Of a stretch of DNA of 64,000 bases, positions 10,945 through 18,984 are shown piece by piece (the first letter of the stretch is position 1; each line of letters starts with the position of its first letter). Both the position numbers and the translations under genes were made by a program. The stretch comes from Solirubrobacter pauli. Lineage in GTDB: Bacteria > Actinomycetota > Thermoleophilia > Solirubrobacterales > Solirubrobacteraceae. Below the pieces are notes generated by a model. The model saw only the letters and a list, made by a program, of their open reading frames with translations, was not told the DNA's origin and did no database searches. Location: positions 2,155,426 to 2,219,425 of the forward strand of contig NZ_RBIL01000001.1 of NCBI RefSeq assembly GCF_003633755.1, in the 5' to 3' direction.

Positions 10945-11304
10945 CTAGTCGTCCCCGCCTCGACCCCGGCCTCGGCCTCGGCCTCTCCCGCGGCCGGAGT
11001 CGTCGTCCCCGCCAGAGCCCGAGTCATCGTCGACCGTGGGCGTCGGCACCGCCGTGCGCGTCGGCCGCGGCGTCGCGGTCCTCGTCGGCCGCGGCGTCGC
11101 CGTCCGAGTCGGCCGCGGAGACGGCGTCGGCGTCGATGTCGCCGTTGCCGCCGGGGCCAGCCCCTCGCCCGCCGTCAGCGGCTCCGACGACAGGCCCACG
11201 CTCTGCCCGGACAACGAGCTCGCGGCCGTCGTGAGGCCCGCCGCGACGACGAGGCCGAGCACGGCCGCCGCCACGATCGCCGCGGTGCGGCGCCAGCCCG
11301 TCAC
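10945..11304 (-). CDS. Small secreted/anchored protein with PRPTRTAT repeats and D/RG tail
   Basis: 119 aa. Residues 5-30 form a hydrophobic signal or anchor. A Thr/Pro region (55-90) contains three copies of an 8-residue PRPTRTAT repeat, encoded by 24-bp DNA repeats around 11050-11124. The end is DDDSGSGGDDDSGRGRGRGR with more RG and Asp. This tail closely matches that of the protein encoded at 10054-10617. The ATG overlaps the stop of the sensor kinase gene by 4 nt, so it is made with the two-component system and could be its extracytoplasmic partner. No known family. Confidence 0.72.
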   Translation of the reverse strand: MTGWRRTAAIVAAAVLGLVVAAGLTTAASSLSGQSVGLSSEPLTAGEGLAPAATATSTPTPSPRPTRTATPRPTRTATPRPTRTAVPTPTVDDDSGSGGDDDSGRGRGRGRGRGRGGDD

Positions 11305-12668
11305 GCGGTCGCCTCCCTGGCGGGCTCGTGCGGCGTCGTGCCGTCGGCGGGCGGCAACGTGATCGTCGCGACGGCACCGCCGCCGTCGCCGTTCGCCAGG
11401 GTGACCGTCCCGTGCCAGCGGCCGACGAGCTCGCGGGCGATCGGCAGGCCCAGCCCGGTGCCGCGACGACGGGAGGCGCGGCCGACGACGCCACGGTGGA
11501 AGCGGTTGAACACGGTCTCCTCCTCGCCCGGGGTCAGGCCCGGCCCCTCGTCGGCGACCGCGAGGCGGCCGGGAGCGACCGTGACGGTGATCGTCTGCCC
11601 GGCGGGCCCGTAGTCGATCGCGTTCTCGAGCACGGCGTCCAGCACGCGGTCCAGGTCGGCGGCCGTGCAGCGGACCAAGGACGGCGACCCACGCAGCTCG
11701 ATGATGGCCGCCGGGTAGCGCGAGACCGCCCGTGCGGCGCCCGCCAGGAGGTCGGTGACCGCGTCCGGGGCCCGCGCCGCGCCGGCCTCGCTCAGGACGA
11801 GCAGCTCGGAGACCACCGCCGACAGGCGGTCGACCTCCTCGAGCGCGCCATCGAGCTGCTCGCGTGAGCCGGTCGCCGCCGCCTCCTCGATCCGCAGCCG
11901 CAGGCCCGTCAAGGGCGTGCGCAGCTGGTGGGAGGCGTCGGCGACGAAGTCGCGCTGCGCGTCGACCATCCGCTGCACCCGCCCGGTCATCTCGTTGAAC
12001 GCCTGGCCGACCTCGCGCTGCTCGAGCGAGCCCTCGACCTCGACGCGCGTGCTCAGGTCACCCTCGCCGGCGCGCCGCGCGGCGGACGCGAGCCGCCGCA
12101 GCGGCCGCGTGATCGAGGCCGCCAGGAACGCACCCGCGCCCAGCCCGAGCGCCAGCACGATCCCACCGACCAGCACGAGGCCGATCGTCGCCGACGACAC
12201 GGCGCGGTCCACCGCGTCGACGCTCTGTGTGATCCGGACGGCGCCGTCGGGCCGTCCCTGCCGCAGCACCGGGACGGCCGTGGCGAGGATCCGCTCGTCC
12301 AACGTGGCGCTCTCACGCTCGACCTGCGACGGCACGCCCCGCAACGCCGAGGCGATCTCCGGCCGCGACGCGTACTCCGCCCCCACGCCGCCGGGCGACG
12401 AGTCCGCGACCACCACGCCGCGCGCGTCCAGCACGAGCACGCGGCCCCGGACCTGCCGCGCGGCCGTGGTCGCCAGCGCCCCCAGGTCGGAGGAATCCCC
12501 CGCGGTGGCCGCCACCACCTCGGCCTGCGAGACGGCCGCCGTCGCCACCTCGGCGGAGATCCGGTCCCGGACCGACCGCACCAAGGGCACGAGCATCGAC
12601 CCGATCGCCAGCACCAGCACGTAGGCCAGCACCAGCACGATCCGGGCGCGCAGCGTCAGGACGGCCAC
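11301..12668 (-). CDS. Sensor histidine kinase (HAMP, HisKA, HATPase)
   Basis: 455 aa from a GTG at 12668 that overlaps the regulator gene by 13 nt; the longer frame upstream is a shadow. Two transmembrane helices (about 8-30 and 170-195) bracket an extracytoplasmic sensor of about 140 residues. A HAMP linker starts at SITRPLRRLA. The phosphoacceptor is in DASHQLRTPLTGL. The ATPase domain has N-box ENAIDYGPAG, ADEGPGLTPGEE and GTGLGLPIARELVG. The linked small D/RG protein and the downstream redox operon suggest it senses an envelope or redox signal. This is inference. Confidence 0.93.
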   Translation of the reverse strand: MAVLTLRARIVLVLAYVLVLAIGSMLVPLVRSVRDRISAEVATAAVSQAEVVAATAGDSSDLGALATTAARQVRGRVLVLDARGVVVADSSPGGVGAEYASRPEIASALRGVPSQVERESATLDERILATAVPVLRQGRPDGAVRITQSVDAVDRAVSSATIGLVLVGGIVLALGLGAGAFLAASITRPLRRLASAARRAGEGDLSTRVEVEGSLEQREVGQAFNEMTGRVQRMVDAQRDFVADASHQLRTPLTGLRLRIEEAAATGSREQLDGALEEVDRLSAVVSELLVLSEAGAARAPDAVTDLLAGAARAVSRYPAAIIELRGSPSLVRCTAADLDRVLDAVLENAIDYGPAGQTITVTVAPGRLAVADEGPGLTPGEEETVFNRFHRGVVGRASRRRGTGLGLPIARELVGRWHGTVTLANGDGGGAVATITLPPADGTTPHEPAREATA

Positions 12669-13357
12669 TCGTCCGGCCCCGTGAAGCGGAACCCCACGCC
12701 GCGCACCGTGTGCACGAAGCGCGGCGCGGCCGCGTCGTCGCCGAGCTTGCCGCGCAGCCAGCCGACGTGGACGTCCAGCGTCTTGGTCGACCCGAACCAG
12801 TTCTCGTCCCACACGCGCGCGATCAGATCCTCTCGCGTGACCACCTCACCGGCGTGCCGCGCCAGCTCGGCCAGCAGGTCGAACTCCTTGCGTGACAACG
12901 CGACCTCGTCACCGTCCAGGAAGACCCGGCGAGCACCGAGCTCCACGCGCAGCGGCCCGACGACGACCTCAGCCGCAGCGGCCGGGGCCGGCTTGACGCG
13001 CCGCAGGACCGCCCGCATGCGCGCGATCACCTCCGCCCCGCTGAACGGCTTGACCACGTAGTCGTCGGCGCCGAGCTCGAGCCCGACCACCCGCTCGAGC
13101 TCCGTCCCACGCGCGGTGAGCATGATGATCGGCACCTCCGAGCCCGAGGCCCGGACCTCCCGCGCGAGGTCGCGCCCGTCCCCGTCCGGCAACATCAGGT
13201 CGAGCAGCACGAGGTCGAACGACCCGCCCGCCAGCGCCGCCCGCGCCTCCGCGAGCGACTCGGCCACCACCGGGTCGAACCCCTCGCGCGACAGGGCGCT
13301 GGAGAACGGCCCGGAGATCGAGGGCTCGTCCTCCACGAACAGCACACGCGGCTTCAC
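12656..13357 (-). CDS. OmpR-family response regulator
   Basis: 233 aa from GTG at 13357. The receiver domain (1-120) shows FVEDEP, phosphoacceptor LLDLMLPDGDG, the TARG switch residue and the KPF lysine. The winged helix (about 130-230) has LSRKEFDLLAELARHAGEVVTREDL and TLDVHVGWLRGKLG. A -10 TAGCAT sits 7 nt before the GTG with no Shine-Dalgarno, so the mRNA is probably leaderless. Tandem 11-bp repeats lie just upstream and are likely its own binding site. It is the first gene of a three-gene operon with the kinase and the small secreted protein. Confidence 0.94.
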   Translation of the reverse strand: MKPRVLFVEDEPSISGPFSSALSREGFDPVVAESLAEARAALAGGSFDLVLLDLMLPDGDGRDLAREVRASGSEVPIIMLTARGTELERVVGLELGADDYVVKPFSGAEVIARMRAVLRRVKPAPAAAAEVVVGPLRVELGARRVFLDGDEVALSRKEFDLLAELARHAGEVVTREDLIARVWDENWFGSTKTLDVHVGWLRGKLGDDAAAPRFVHTVRGVGFRFTGPDEWPS

Positions 13358-13364
13358 AACCGCG

Positions 13365-13397
13365 ATGCTAGGTACCCGAAGGCAAAGAGAAGGGAAA
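13365..13397 (-). promoter_or_regulatory. Promoter of the OmpR-type operon with 11-bp direct repeats
   Basis: Reading the minus strand: TTTCCCTTCTC (13397-13387), TTTGCCTTCGG (13386-13376), 5 nt, then -10 TAGCAT (13370-13365), then 7 nt to the GTG start. The repeats occupy the -35 region, as for class II activation by PhoB/OmpR-type regulators. Autoregulation is inferred. Confidence 0.55.
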
Positions 13398-13458
13398 TCC
13401 GCGAAGCGATTTCCAAGCGACCGAAGCAACCGGCGAAGCCGGTTCGCAAGGCTCGCCG

Positions 13459-14115
13459 CTATCGAGGCGGCGAGACGAGGCCGGCGTCCACGGCCTTCTT
13501 GACCAGCTCGAAGCGCTTGCGGTACGGCGCCGACGACTGCAGGTCGAACGCGTCGAACAGCGCGCGCATGTGCGTCTTCACCGTGTCTATGGACACCGTC
13601 AGCTCGTCCGCGATCTCCTCGTTGGAGGCCGGCCCGTCCGCCGGGCGGCACAGCGCGCCGAGCACCCGCAGCTGCGCGGGCGTCAGGGTCGGGATGGCGA
13701 CGTTGCCGGCGACCTCGGTCAACTTGGAGTCCTGCCCCGCCTCCGAGGGGTCGTGGAAGCGCAACCGCGTGGCGCCGACCCGGATCACGTCCAGATGCCG
13801 CAGCGTGCGCCGCCCCGCCACGCGCTCCTCATTGACGAAGGTGCCGTTCGTGGAGCGCCCGTCGTCGAGCACGGTCCACACGCCGTCCAGGCACTCGATC
13901 GACGTGTGCGAGCGCGAGACCTGCGCGTCCCACGGCAGCGCGAGCCCCGCCGAAGGGGACCGCCCGACCGTCAGCTGCGCCTCGAGCGGGACGATCTGCT
14001 GCACGCCGTCGCCGTCCCGCAGCTCCAGGAACGGCGCCTCCGCCCGTTCGGCGGCCAGACGCGCTTGCAGCTCAGCGGGGGACGAGGCGTGACGTTCAGG
14101 CCAGTCGTGCACCAC
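13459..14115 (-). CDS. FHA-domain protein with C-terminal LuxR-like helix-turn-helix
   Basis: 218 aa. The FHA domain spans about residues 25-105: LTVGRSPSAGLAL, VSRSHTSIE and DDGRSTNGTFVN are the conserved phosphothreonine-binding loops (Arg, Ser-x-x-His, Asn-Gly). The C-terminus (about 140-215) reads LTPAQLRVLGALCRP, then ASNEEIADELTVSIDTVKTHMRALF, which is a GerE/LuxR-type DNA-binding helix. The combination suggests a transcription factor controlled by a Ser/Thr kinase phosphoprotein. No kinase is nearby. It is a single gene, divergent from the decarboxylase fragment. Confidence 0.88.
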   Translation of the reverse strand: MVHDWPERHASSPAELQARLAAERAEAPFLELRDGDGVQQIVPLEAQLTVGRSPSAGLALPWDAQVSRSHTSIECLDGVWTVLDDGRSTNGTFVNEERVAGRRTLRHLDVIRVGATRLRFHDPSEAGQDSKLTEVAGNVAIPTLTPAQLRVLGALCRPADGPASNEEIADELTVSIDTVKTHMRALFDAFDLQSSAPYRKRFELVKKAVDAGLVSPPR

Positions 14116-14167
14116 AAACTCACTCTACGCGACACGACCACCCCACCGCCACTTAGTCCTCATCCCC

Positions 14168-14210
14168 GGGGGTGAACCGACCAACCCCGGGGGCGAGCAG
14201 GTTCACCCCC
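14168..14210. repeat. 11-bp inverted repeat between divergent genes
   Basis: GGGGGTGAACC (14168-14178) and GGTTCACCCCC (14200-14210) flank 21 nt that again contains CCCCGGGGG. It lies upstream of both the FHA gene and the decarboxylase fragment. It could be an operator, or a terminator left from a lost gene. Confidence 0.6.
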
Positions 14211-14254
14211 GCAGCGGGTGGTCCATTACCCGACCATCGATCAGGGTTCTGTCC

Positions 14255-14650
14255 ATGGCCGCCCCATCGTTGATCTTCTTCCCGCCGTCCGAGCTCCTCA
14301 CCCCGGTCCGCGACTTCGCGGTCGAGGCCGAGCTCGAGCGTGTCCGCACCGCCGCGATGACCGCCCGCGACCGGATCGCCGAGATCGACGGCGTCCGCGT
14401 CCTGGGCCCCGAGGTCAAGAGCTCCTCGAGCACGGTGCGGCTCGCGATCGACCTGCGCGACACGGGCAAGGACGCCTGGAAGGTGGCGTGCGAGATGGCG
14501 GGCCGCGGCTTCAAGCTCGACACGGCGTCCAACCGCGTGATCGTCGTGCGCCTCGACGCGGGCGACGTCAAGGACGCGGCGCACCACCGCCTCGCCAGCG
14601 CCCTGGAGCTCGCGCTCTGGGCTACGCCGGCTGCTGCTGCGGCGGAGTGA
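14255..14650 (+). CDS. Fragment resembling the C-terminus of Orn/Lys/Arg decarboxylase
   Basis: 131 aa. Residues 25-125 (ELERVRTAAMTARDRIAEI, DGVRVLGPEV, STVRLAIDLRDTGKDAW, GRGFKLDTASNRVIVVRL) follow the pattern of the C-terminal small domain of PLP-dependent Orn/Lys/Arg decarboxylases. The large PLP domain with its lysine is absent. The ATG has only a weak AGGG upstream. It is either a remnant left by a deletion or a free-standing domain. The last 29 bases overlap the MarR gene on the other strand. Assignment is by pattern only. Confidence 0.5.
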   Translation: MAAPSLIFFPPSELLTPVRDFAVEAELERVRTAAMTARDRIAEIDGVRVLGPEVKSSSSTVRLAIDLRDTGKDAWKVACEMAGRGFKLDTASNRVIVVRLDAGDVKDAAHHRLASALELALWATPAAAAAE

Positions 14651-15005
14651 GCGTCTCCGCGAGCACCCGACGGTGCGTGGGGCGCGCCGCCTCGTAGCGC
14701 TCGCGACCCTCATCCGTCAGGCACACCGCCACGCCGCGCCGATCCTCCGGGCACATCGCGCGGCCCACGAGGCCGTCCTTCTCGAGCCGGCCGACCGTGC
14801 GCGACAACGCGCTCTGGCTGAGATGCACCGCAGCGGCCAGCTCCTGCATCCTCGGTCGTTCGCCGCATTCGCACGCGAGCCGCTCGAGCACCTCGTACTC
14901 GCTCATGCCCAGCCCGTGGGCGCTGAGCGCCTCGTCCAGCGCGCAGACCGTGCGCGCATGCTGCGACAGCAGGTCACGCCACTGATGCGCTAGCTCTTCG
15001 GGCAC
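14622..15005 (-). CDS. MarR-family transcriptional regulator
   Basis: 127 aa if it starts at GTG 15005, where a TACGAT -10 lies 6 nt upstream and fits a leaderless mRNA. An ATG at 15038 gives 138 aa but would lie inside the operator. The winged helix reads LSAHGLGMSEYEVLERLA, MQELAAAVHLSQSALSRTVGRLEKDGLVGRA and the wing CPEDRRGVAVCLTDEGRER. It is divergent from an MFS exporter and very probably represses it and itself through the inverted repeat between them. Confidence 0.9.
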   Translation of the reverse strand: MPEELAHQWRDLLSQHARTVCALDEALSAHGLGMSEYEVLERLACECGERPRMQELAAAVHLSQSALSRTVGRLEKDGLVGRAMCPEDRRGVAVCLTDEGRERYEAARPTHRRVLAETLTPPQQQPA

Positions 15006-15031
15006 CCCTAGATCGTACCCGATGCATAGGT

Positions 15032-15056
15032 TGCACATGCATTAGATGCACGTGCA
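15032..15056. promoter_or_regulatory. MarR-type operator
   Basis: Inverted repeat TGCACATGCAT-tag-ATGCACGTGCA, 11-bp arms with one mismatch and a 3-nt centre, placed between the MarR gene and the MFS transporter and ending 3 nt before the transporter ATG. Length and position fit a MarR dimer site controlling both promoters. Confidence 0.75.
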
Positions 15057-15059
15057 TGT

Positions 15060-16439
15060 ATGGTTCTGGGAGTGACCTCCTCCTCCCCCAAGTGGGACGC
15101 CCGACTGTGGGGCGCCCTGATCCTCCTCTGCGGGATCGTCTTCCTCGACGGCCTCGACGTCTCCATGGTGGGCGTCGCGCTGCCGTCCATCCAGGCCGAC
15201 CTCGGCCTCACCACGTCCGAGCTGCAGTGGATCGTCTCGGCCTACGTCCTTGGGCTCGGCGGTCTGCTGCTCCTCGGCGGCCGCGCGGCGGACCTGCTCG
15301 GGCGCCGGCGCGTGCTGTTCGGCGCCCTCGCCGTGTTCACCCTCGCGTCACTGGTCGGTGGGCTCGTCGACGACCCCGCGCTGTTGATCGCCGCCCGCTT
15401 CGTCAAGGGCGCCGCGGCGGCGTTCACCGTCCCGGCCGCGCTCTCGCTGATCACGACGACCTTCACCGAAGGCCCCGCCCGCAACAAGGCGCTCGCGATC
15501 TTCAACGCGTTCGGCGCCAGCGGGTTCTCCTTCGGCCTGGTCTTCGGCGGCCTCCTGACCAGCGCGGACTGGCGGTTGACGTTCCTGCTCCCGGTGCCCG
15601 TCGCGGCGATCGTGCTCGCGTTGATCCCCCGCTATCTCGCCAAGGACCGCCCGTACCTGGGCGCCAAGCGCGCGTACGACCTCCCCGGCGCCGTCCTGCT
15701 GACCGCGGGCATGCTCGTGCTCGTCCACGCGCTGGTCGAGAAGAACTGGCCCGAGGTGATCGGGGCGGTCGCGTTGCTCGCCACGTTCGTCATCGTCGAG
15801 CGGCGGACCCGGCAGCCGCTCGTGCGGCTCGGCATCCTCCGGTCGGGCTCGCTCGTCCGGGCGAACCTCGGTGCGATGGCGCTGTTCGGCGCCTACGTCG
15901 GCTTCCAGTTCGTGGCCACCCTCTACCTGCAGGGCACGCTCGGCTGGAGCGCGCTCGAGACCGCACTGGCCTTCCTCCCCGCCGGCCTGCTCGTGGCCTT
16001 CGGCGCGCCGCGGATGGGTGCCGTGATCAGCCGGTACGGCACCACGAAGCCGATCCTGGCGTCGACAGTCGCGTTCACGGCCGGATACGCGCTGTTCCTG
16101 CCGATCGACGCCACGCCGTACTTCCTGACGTTCTTGCCGGTGATCCTGCTGCTCGGTCTCGGCTTCGCGCTCGGCTACGCGGCACTCAACGTGCAGGCCA
16201 CCGCCGGCGTGTCCGACCACGAGCAGGGTCTTGCGGCCGGCCTCGTCCAGACGTCCTTCCAGATGGGTGGCGCCGTCGTGCTCGCGGCCGTGACCTCGGT
16301 GGTCGGCGCGGGCAGCACGACCGATTACCGGGCCGCGACCGGCGTCGTGCTCGGCGTCGCGGTGGTGAGCGTGCTGCTCGCCCTGATCGGCGTCGCGCGT
16401 CCCCGCACGGAGGAGGCGTACGCGCTAGATCCAGCCTAG
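15060..16439 (+). CDS. MFS multidrug exporter (DHA2-like)
   Basis: 459 aa, 12-14 hydrophobic helices. The N-terminus has FLDGLDVSMVGVALPSI, typical of the EmrB/QacA (DHA2) group, and the loop motif GGRAADLLGRRRVLF. WRLTFLLPVP follows helix 6. It would export small toxic compounds by proton antiport. An in-frame GTG at 15072 is an alternative start. Control by the adjacent MarR regulator is likely because the operator touches its start. The final 15 bases overlap the convergent response regulator gene. Confidence 0.9.
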   Translation: MVLGVTSSSPKWDARLWGALILLCGIVFLDGLDVSMVGVALPSIQADLGLTTSELQWIVSAYVLGLGGLLLLGGRAADLLGRRRVLFGALAVFTLASLVGGLVDDPALLIAARFVKGAAAAFTVPAALSLITTTFTEGPARNKALAIFNAFGASGFSFGLVFGGLLTSADWRLTFLLPVPVAAIVLALIPRYLAKDRPYLGAKRAYDLPGAVLLTAGMLVLVHALVEKNWPEVIGAVALLATFVIVERRTRQPLVRLGILRSGSLVRANLGAMALFGAYVGFQFVATLYLQGTLGWSALETALAFLPAGLLVAFGAPRMGAVISRYGTTKPILASTVAFTAGYALFLPIDATPYFLTFLPVILLLGLGFALGYAALNVQATAGVSDHEQGLAAGLVQTSFQMGGAVVLAAVTSVVGAGSTTDYRAATGVVLGVAVVSVLLALIGVARPRTEEAYALDPA

Positions 16440-17030
16440 GCGCCGCGCGATGGCGACGGCCTCGTGGCGGTTGGACGCCCCGAGCTTCGTCATCGCGTTC
16501 GACAGGTAGTTGCGCACCGTGCCCGGCGAGAGCGCCGCGCGGTCGGCGATCTCGTCGACCGGCGCGCCGCTCGCCGCCAGCTCGAGCACGTCGGCCTCAC
16601 GCGGCGTGAGCGGGCTGTCGCCGGCGGCGATCGCCTCCGCGGCCAGCTCGGGGTCGACGTGGCGGCCGCCGCCGTGCACGGTGCGCACGACCGAGGCGAG
16701 CGTCACCGCGGACGTCGTCTTGGGCAGGAACCCGCGCACGCCGGCGCTGAGCGCCCGCTTGAGGTGGCCGGGCCGCCCGTGGCTCGTGACGATCACGCAG
16801 CCGCAGCCGGGCAGGCGCTCGGTCAGCTGCTCGGCCACCGCGATGCCGTCCAGCCCGGGCATCTGCAGGTCGAGCACGGCCACATCGACCGCGTGCTCCA
16901 CGGCCAGCTGCACGGCGACATCGCCGGACGCCGCCTCGGCGACGACGCTCAGGTCGTCCTCGAGGTCGAGCATCTGCGCGAGCGCGGTGCGGATCAGGTG
17001 CTCGTCGTCGGCGAGCAGGATGCGGATCAT
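16425..17030 (-). CDS. NarL/LuxR-family response regulator
   Basis: 201 aa. The receiver (1-115) has LLADDEHLIR, phosphoacceptor VLDLQMPGLDGI, VTSHGR and FLPKTTS. The HTH (138-200) reads LTPREADVLELAASGAPVDEIADRAALSPGTVRNYLSNAMTKLGASNRHEA. It resembles DesR-type regulators. The ATG overlaps the kinase stop by 4 nt, and the gene ends the ABC exporter operon. Confidence 0.93.
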   Translation of the reverse strand: MIRILLADDEHLIRTALAQMLDLEDDLSVVAEAASGDVAVQLAVEHAVDVAVLDLQMPGLDGIAVAEQLTERLPGCGCVIVTSHGRPGHLKRALSAGVRGFLPKTTSAVTLASVVRTVHGGGRHVDPELAAEAIAAGDSPLTPREADVLELAASGAPVDEIADRAALSPGTVRNYLSNAMTKLGASNRHEAVAIARRLGWI

Positions 17031-18205
17031 GGCCTCTCCTGTCTGGCGCTCAGCGGTCCGGCGTGAGGCAGCCGGGCGGTGACGACCCAGTGCCCGTCGT
17101 CCGCCGGCCCCGCTTCGAGGTCGGCGCCGAGGGGCGCGAGCCGCTCCCGCAGGGTCTGCAGGCCCGAGCCGTCACCGTCGGCGGACGGCCGCGCGCCGTC
17201 GTTGTCCACGCGCAGGACGCCATCGGCGTACGCGATCTCCACGCACCGCGCGCGGGAGTGCCGGAGCACGTTGGTGACGGCCTCGCGCACGACCCAGCCG
17301 GCGGCCTCGTGCCACGCGCGCGGCAGATCCCCGCCGCTGCACCGCACGTCGATCCCCGCCGACCGCAGCAGCGACTCCGCCCCGCGCAGCTCGGTGCCGA
17401 AGTTCGTCGCGCGGTAGCCGCGGGCGAGCTCGCGCGCCTCGCGCAGCGCCTCGTGGGCGACGCTGCGCACCTCCAGCATCCGCTCGGCCGCGCGCTCGTC
17501 CCCGCGCGAGGCGAGGGTCGCGGCCAGCTCGGCCTGGACGGCGATCGTCGAGAGCCGCCGCCCGAGCACGTCGTGCACGTCGCGCGAGAAGCGCAGGCGC
17601 TCCTCCACGACCGCCAGCTCGGCCTTGACCTGGCTGGCCTCGTCGAGGTCGACGACGATCCCGAGCAGCCACAGCGAGGCGCGCACCGTGAAGACGAAGA
17701 ACGTGCCGACGATCAGGCCCACGGCGAACCCGGCCGGCGCCCACGAGGTCAGGCCGAACAGCAGCGCCGAGGCCACCAGCAGCACGCCGACGATGGCGTT
17801 GCCGGGCTGCAGGGAGAGCGTGATCAGCAGCGTCGACGCCACGACGAACACCGCGGCGCCCTGCACGTCGCTCGGCAGGGACGTCTCGGCGAACACGAGG
17901 ACCGCGGCGCCCACGACCACCAGCGGGCCGAGCTGCCGCCACGACGGCGGCGGTACGTCCGGCCAGCGCCGCATGGCCGGCACGAAGGCCGCGAACGCGC
18001 ACGCGCTCACGGCCAACCCGCCGGCCAGGATCAGGATCGCGTCGGTGGCGGAGTCCAGGTCCAGCGCCGCGGGCAGCAGCACCGAGACGTTGAACAGCCA
18101 CAGGAACAGGTACAGCGACTGGCGCGTGTAGAGCCCGACGCGCTCGACGCGCGAGAGCTCCGACCAGCGCCGCCTGCCCCGGAGGTTCAGGACCGCGGCT
18201 CCCAC
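17027..18205 (-). CDS. Sensor histidine kinase, HisKA_3 type
   Basis: About 392 aa. The start is uncertain: no ATG is near, and GTG at 18205, overlapping the permease stop, is the best choice. Five to six transmembrane helices occupy residues 25-190. The dimerisation domain holds the phosphoacceptor in FSRDVHDVLGRRLS. The ATPase part has EAVTNVLRHSRAR and GSGLQTLRERLAPLGADLE. This is the DesK/LiaS-like architecture often paired with ABC-2 exporters. It forms one operon with the exporter and the NarL-type regulator. Confidence 0.9.
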   Translation of the reverse strand: MGAAVLNLRGRRRWSELSRVERVGLYTRQSLYLFLWLFNVSVLLPAALDLDSATDAILILAGGLAVSACAFAAFVPAMRRWPDVPPPSWRQLGPLVVVGAAVLVFAETSLPSDVQGAAVFVVASTLLITLSLQPGNAIVGVLLVASALLFGLTSWAPAGFAVGLIVGTFFVFTVRASLWLLGIVVDLDEASQVKAELAVVEERLRFSRDVHDVLGRRLSTIAVQAELAATLASRGDERAAERMLEVRSVAHEALREARELARGYRATNFGTELRGAESLLRSAGIDVRCSGGDLPRAWHEAAGWVVREAVTNVLRHSRARCVEIAYADGVLRVDNDGARPSADGDGSGLQTLRERLAPLGADLEAGPADDGHWVVTARLPHAGPLSARQERP

Positions 18206-18984
18206 CGCATCGAGCGCTTCGCGAGCGAGACGGCGACCGCGGTCCACGCCACCATCACGCCCAGCGGCCCGACCGCGGCGCTCCACGTGTCCGCGAAGTC
18301 CAGCGTCGTCTTGGTGGCGTCGAGCCCGTCGAGCCCGAACCAGCCGATCCGCACCAGCTCGCCCATCGCGGAGCCGGGCGTGAGCTCGGCGAGATCGCGG
18401 AGCACGTCCGGGAGGCCCGACATGGAGGAGAACACCGGTCCGAAGGAGACGATCAGGATGATCGGGAGGCTAGTGAGCTGCGCGGACTCGGCGCTCTTCG
18501 TCCACGCCGCCGTCCAGAAGGCGAACGCGGAGAGCATGACCACGGTCAGCACCGCGCCGGCCAGGTACAGCGGCAGGTTGACCGGCAGATCCTGCCCCAA
18601 GGCGACGGCCACGGGGACGGAGATCACGGCGATCGCGAGCGCGCTGGCCACGCCCGGGAGCGCGATGCTGGCGACCAGCTCGGCGTCCCGCACCTCGCCC
18701 GTGCGCATGCGCTTGAGCACCAGCTCGTCGCGCCGGTTCACGAACTGGGCGAGCACGTTGTAGTAGACGGGGAACAGGCCGGCGACGAGGAACACGGTGG
18801 TGATGGCGCTCGCGCCGGACGTCTCGGAGCCGCGGTCGCCGGTGAGCAGCAGCAACAGCGGCAGCAGCGGCATGACGACCGCGTAGACGAACGCCAGCCG
18901 GTTGCGGGTCAGCAGGACCAGGTTCCAGCGCGCGAGGCTCGTGGTCCGCTTGACGGAGAAGCGGTCTGCGGTGGCCGTGCTCAT
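18187..18984 (-). CDS. ABC-2 type exporter permease
   Basis: 265 aa with six hydrophobic helices. The N-terminus TTSLARWNLVLLTRNRLAFVYAVVMPLLP is typical of ABC-2 permeases. It lies between the ATPase gene (4-nt overlap) and the sensor kinase. It forms the membrane channel of a drug or lipid exporter; the substrate cannot be read from sequence. Confidence 0.9.
   Translation of the reverse strand: MSTATADRFSVKRTTSLARWNLVLLTRNRLAFVYAVVMPLLPLLLLLTGDRGSETSGASAITTVFLVAGLFPVYYNVLAQFVNRRDELVLKRMRTGEVRDAELVASIALPGVASALAIAVISVPVAVALGQDLPVNLPLYLAGAVLTVVMLSAFAFWTAAWTKSAESAQLTSLPIILIVSFGPVFSSMSGLPDVLRDLAELTPGSAMGELVRIGWFGLDGLDATKTTLDFADTWSAAVGPLGVMVAWTAVAVSLAKRSMRWEPRS

Noticed and set aside
9546-11613. 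Long Arg/Pro/Ser open frames on the plus strand
   Set aside because: They are readings through the D/RG and Thr/Pro repeat DNA and have no ribosome-binding site or domain.
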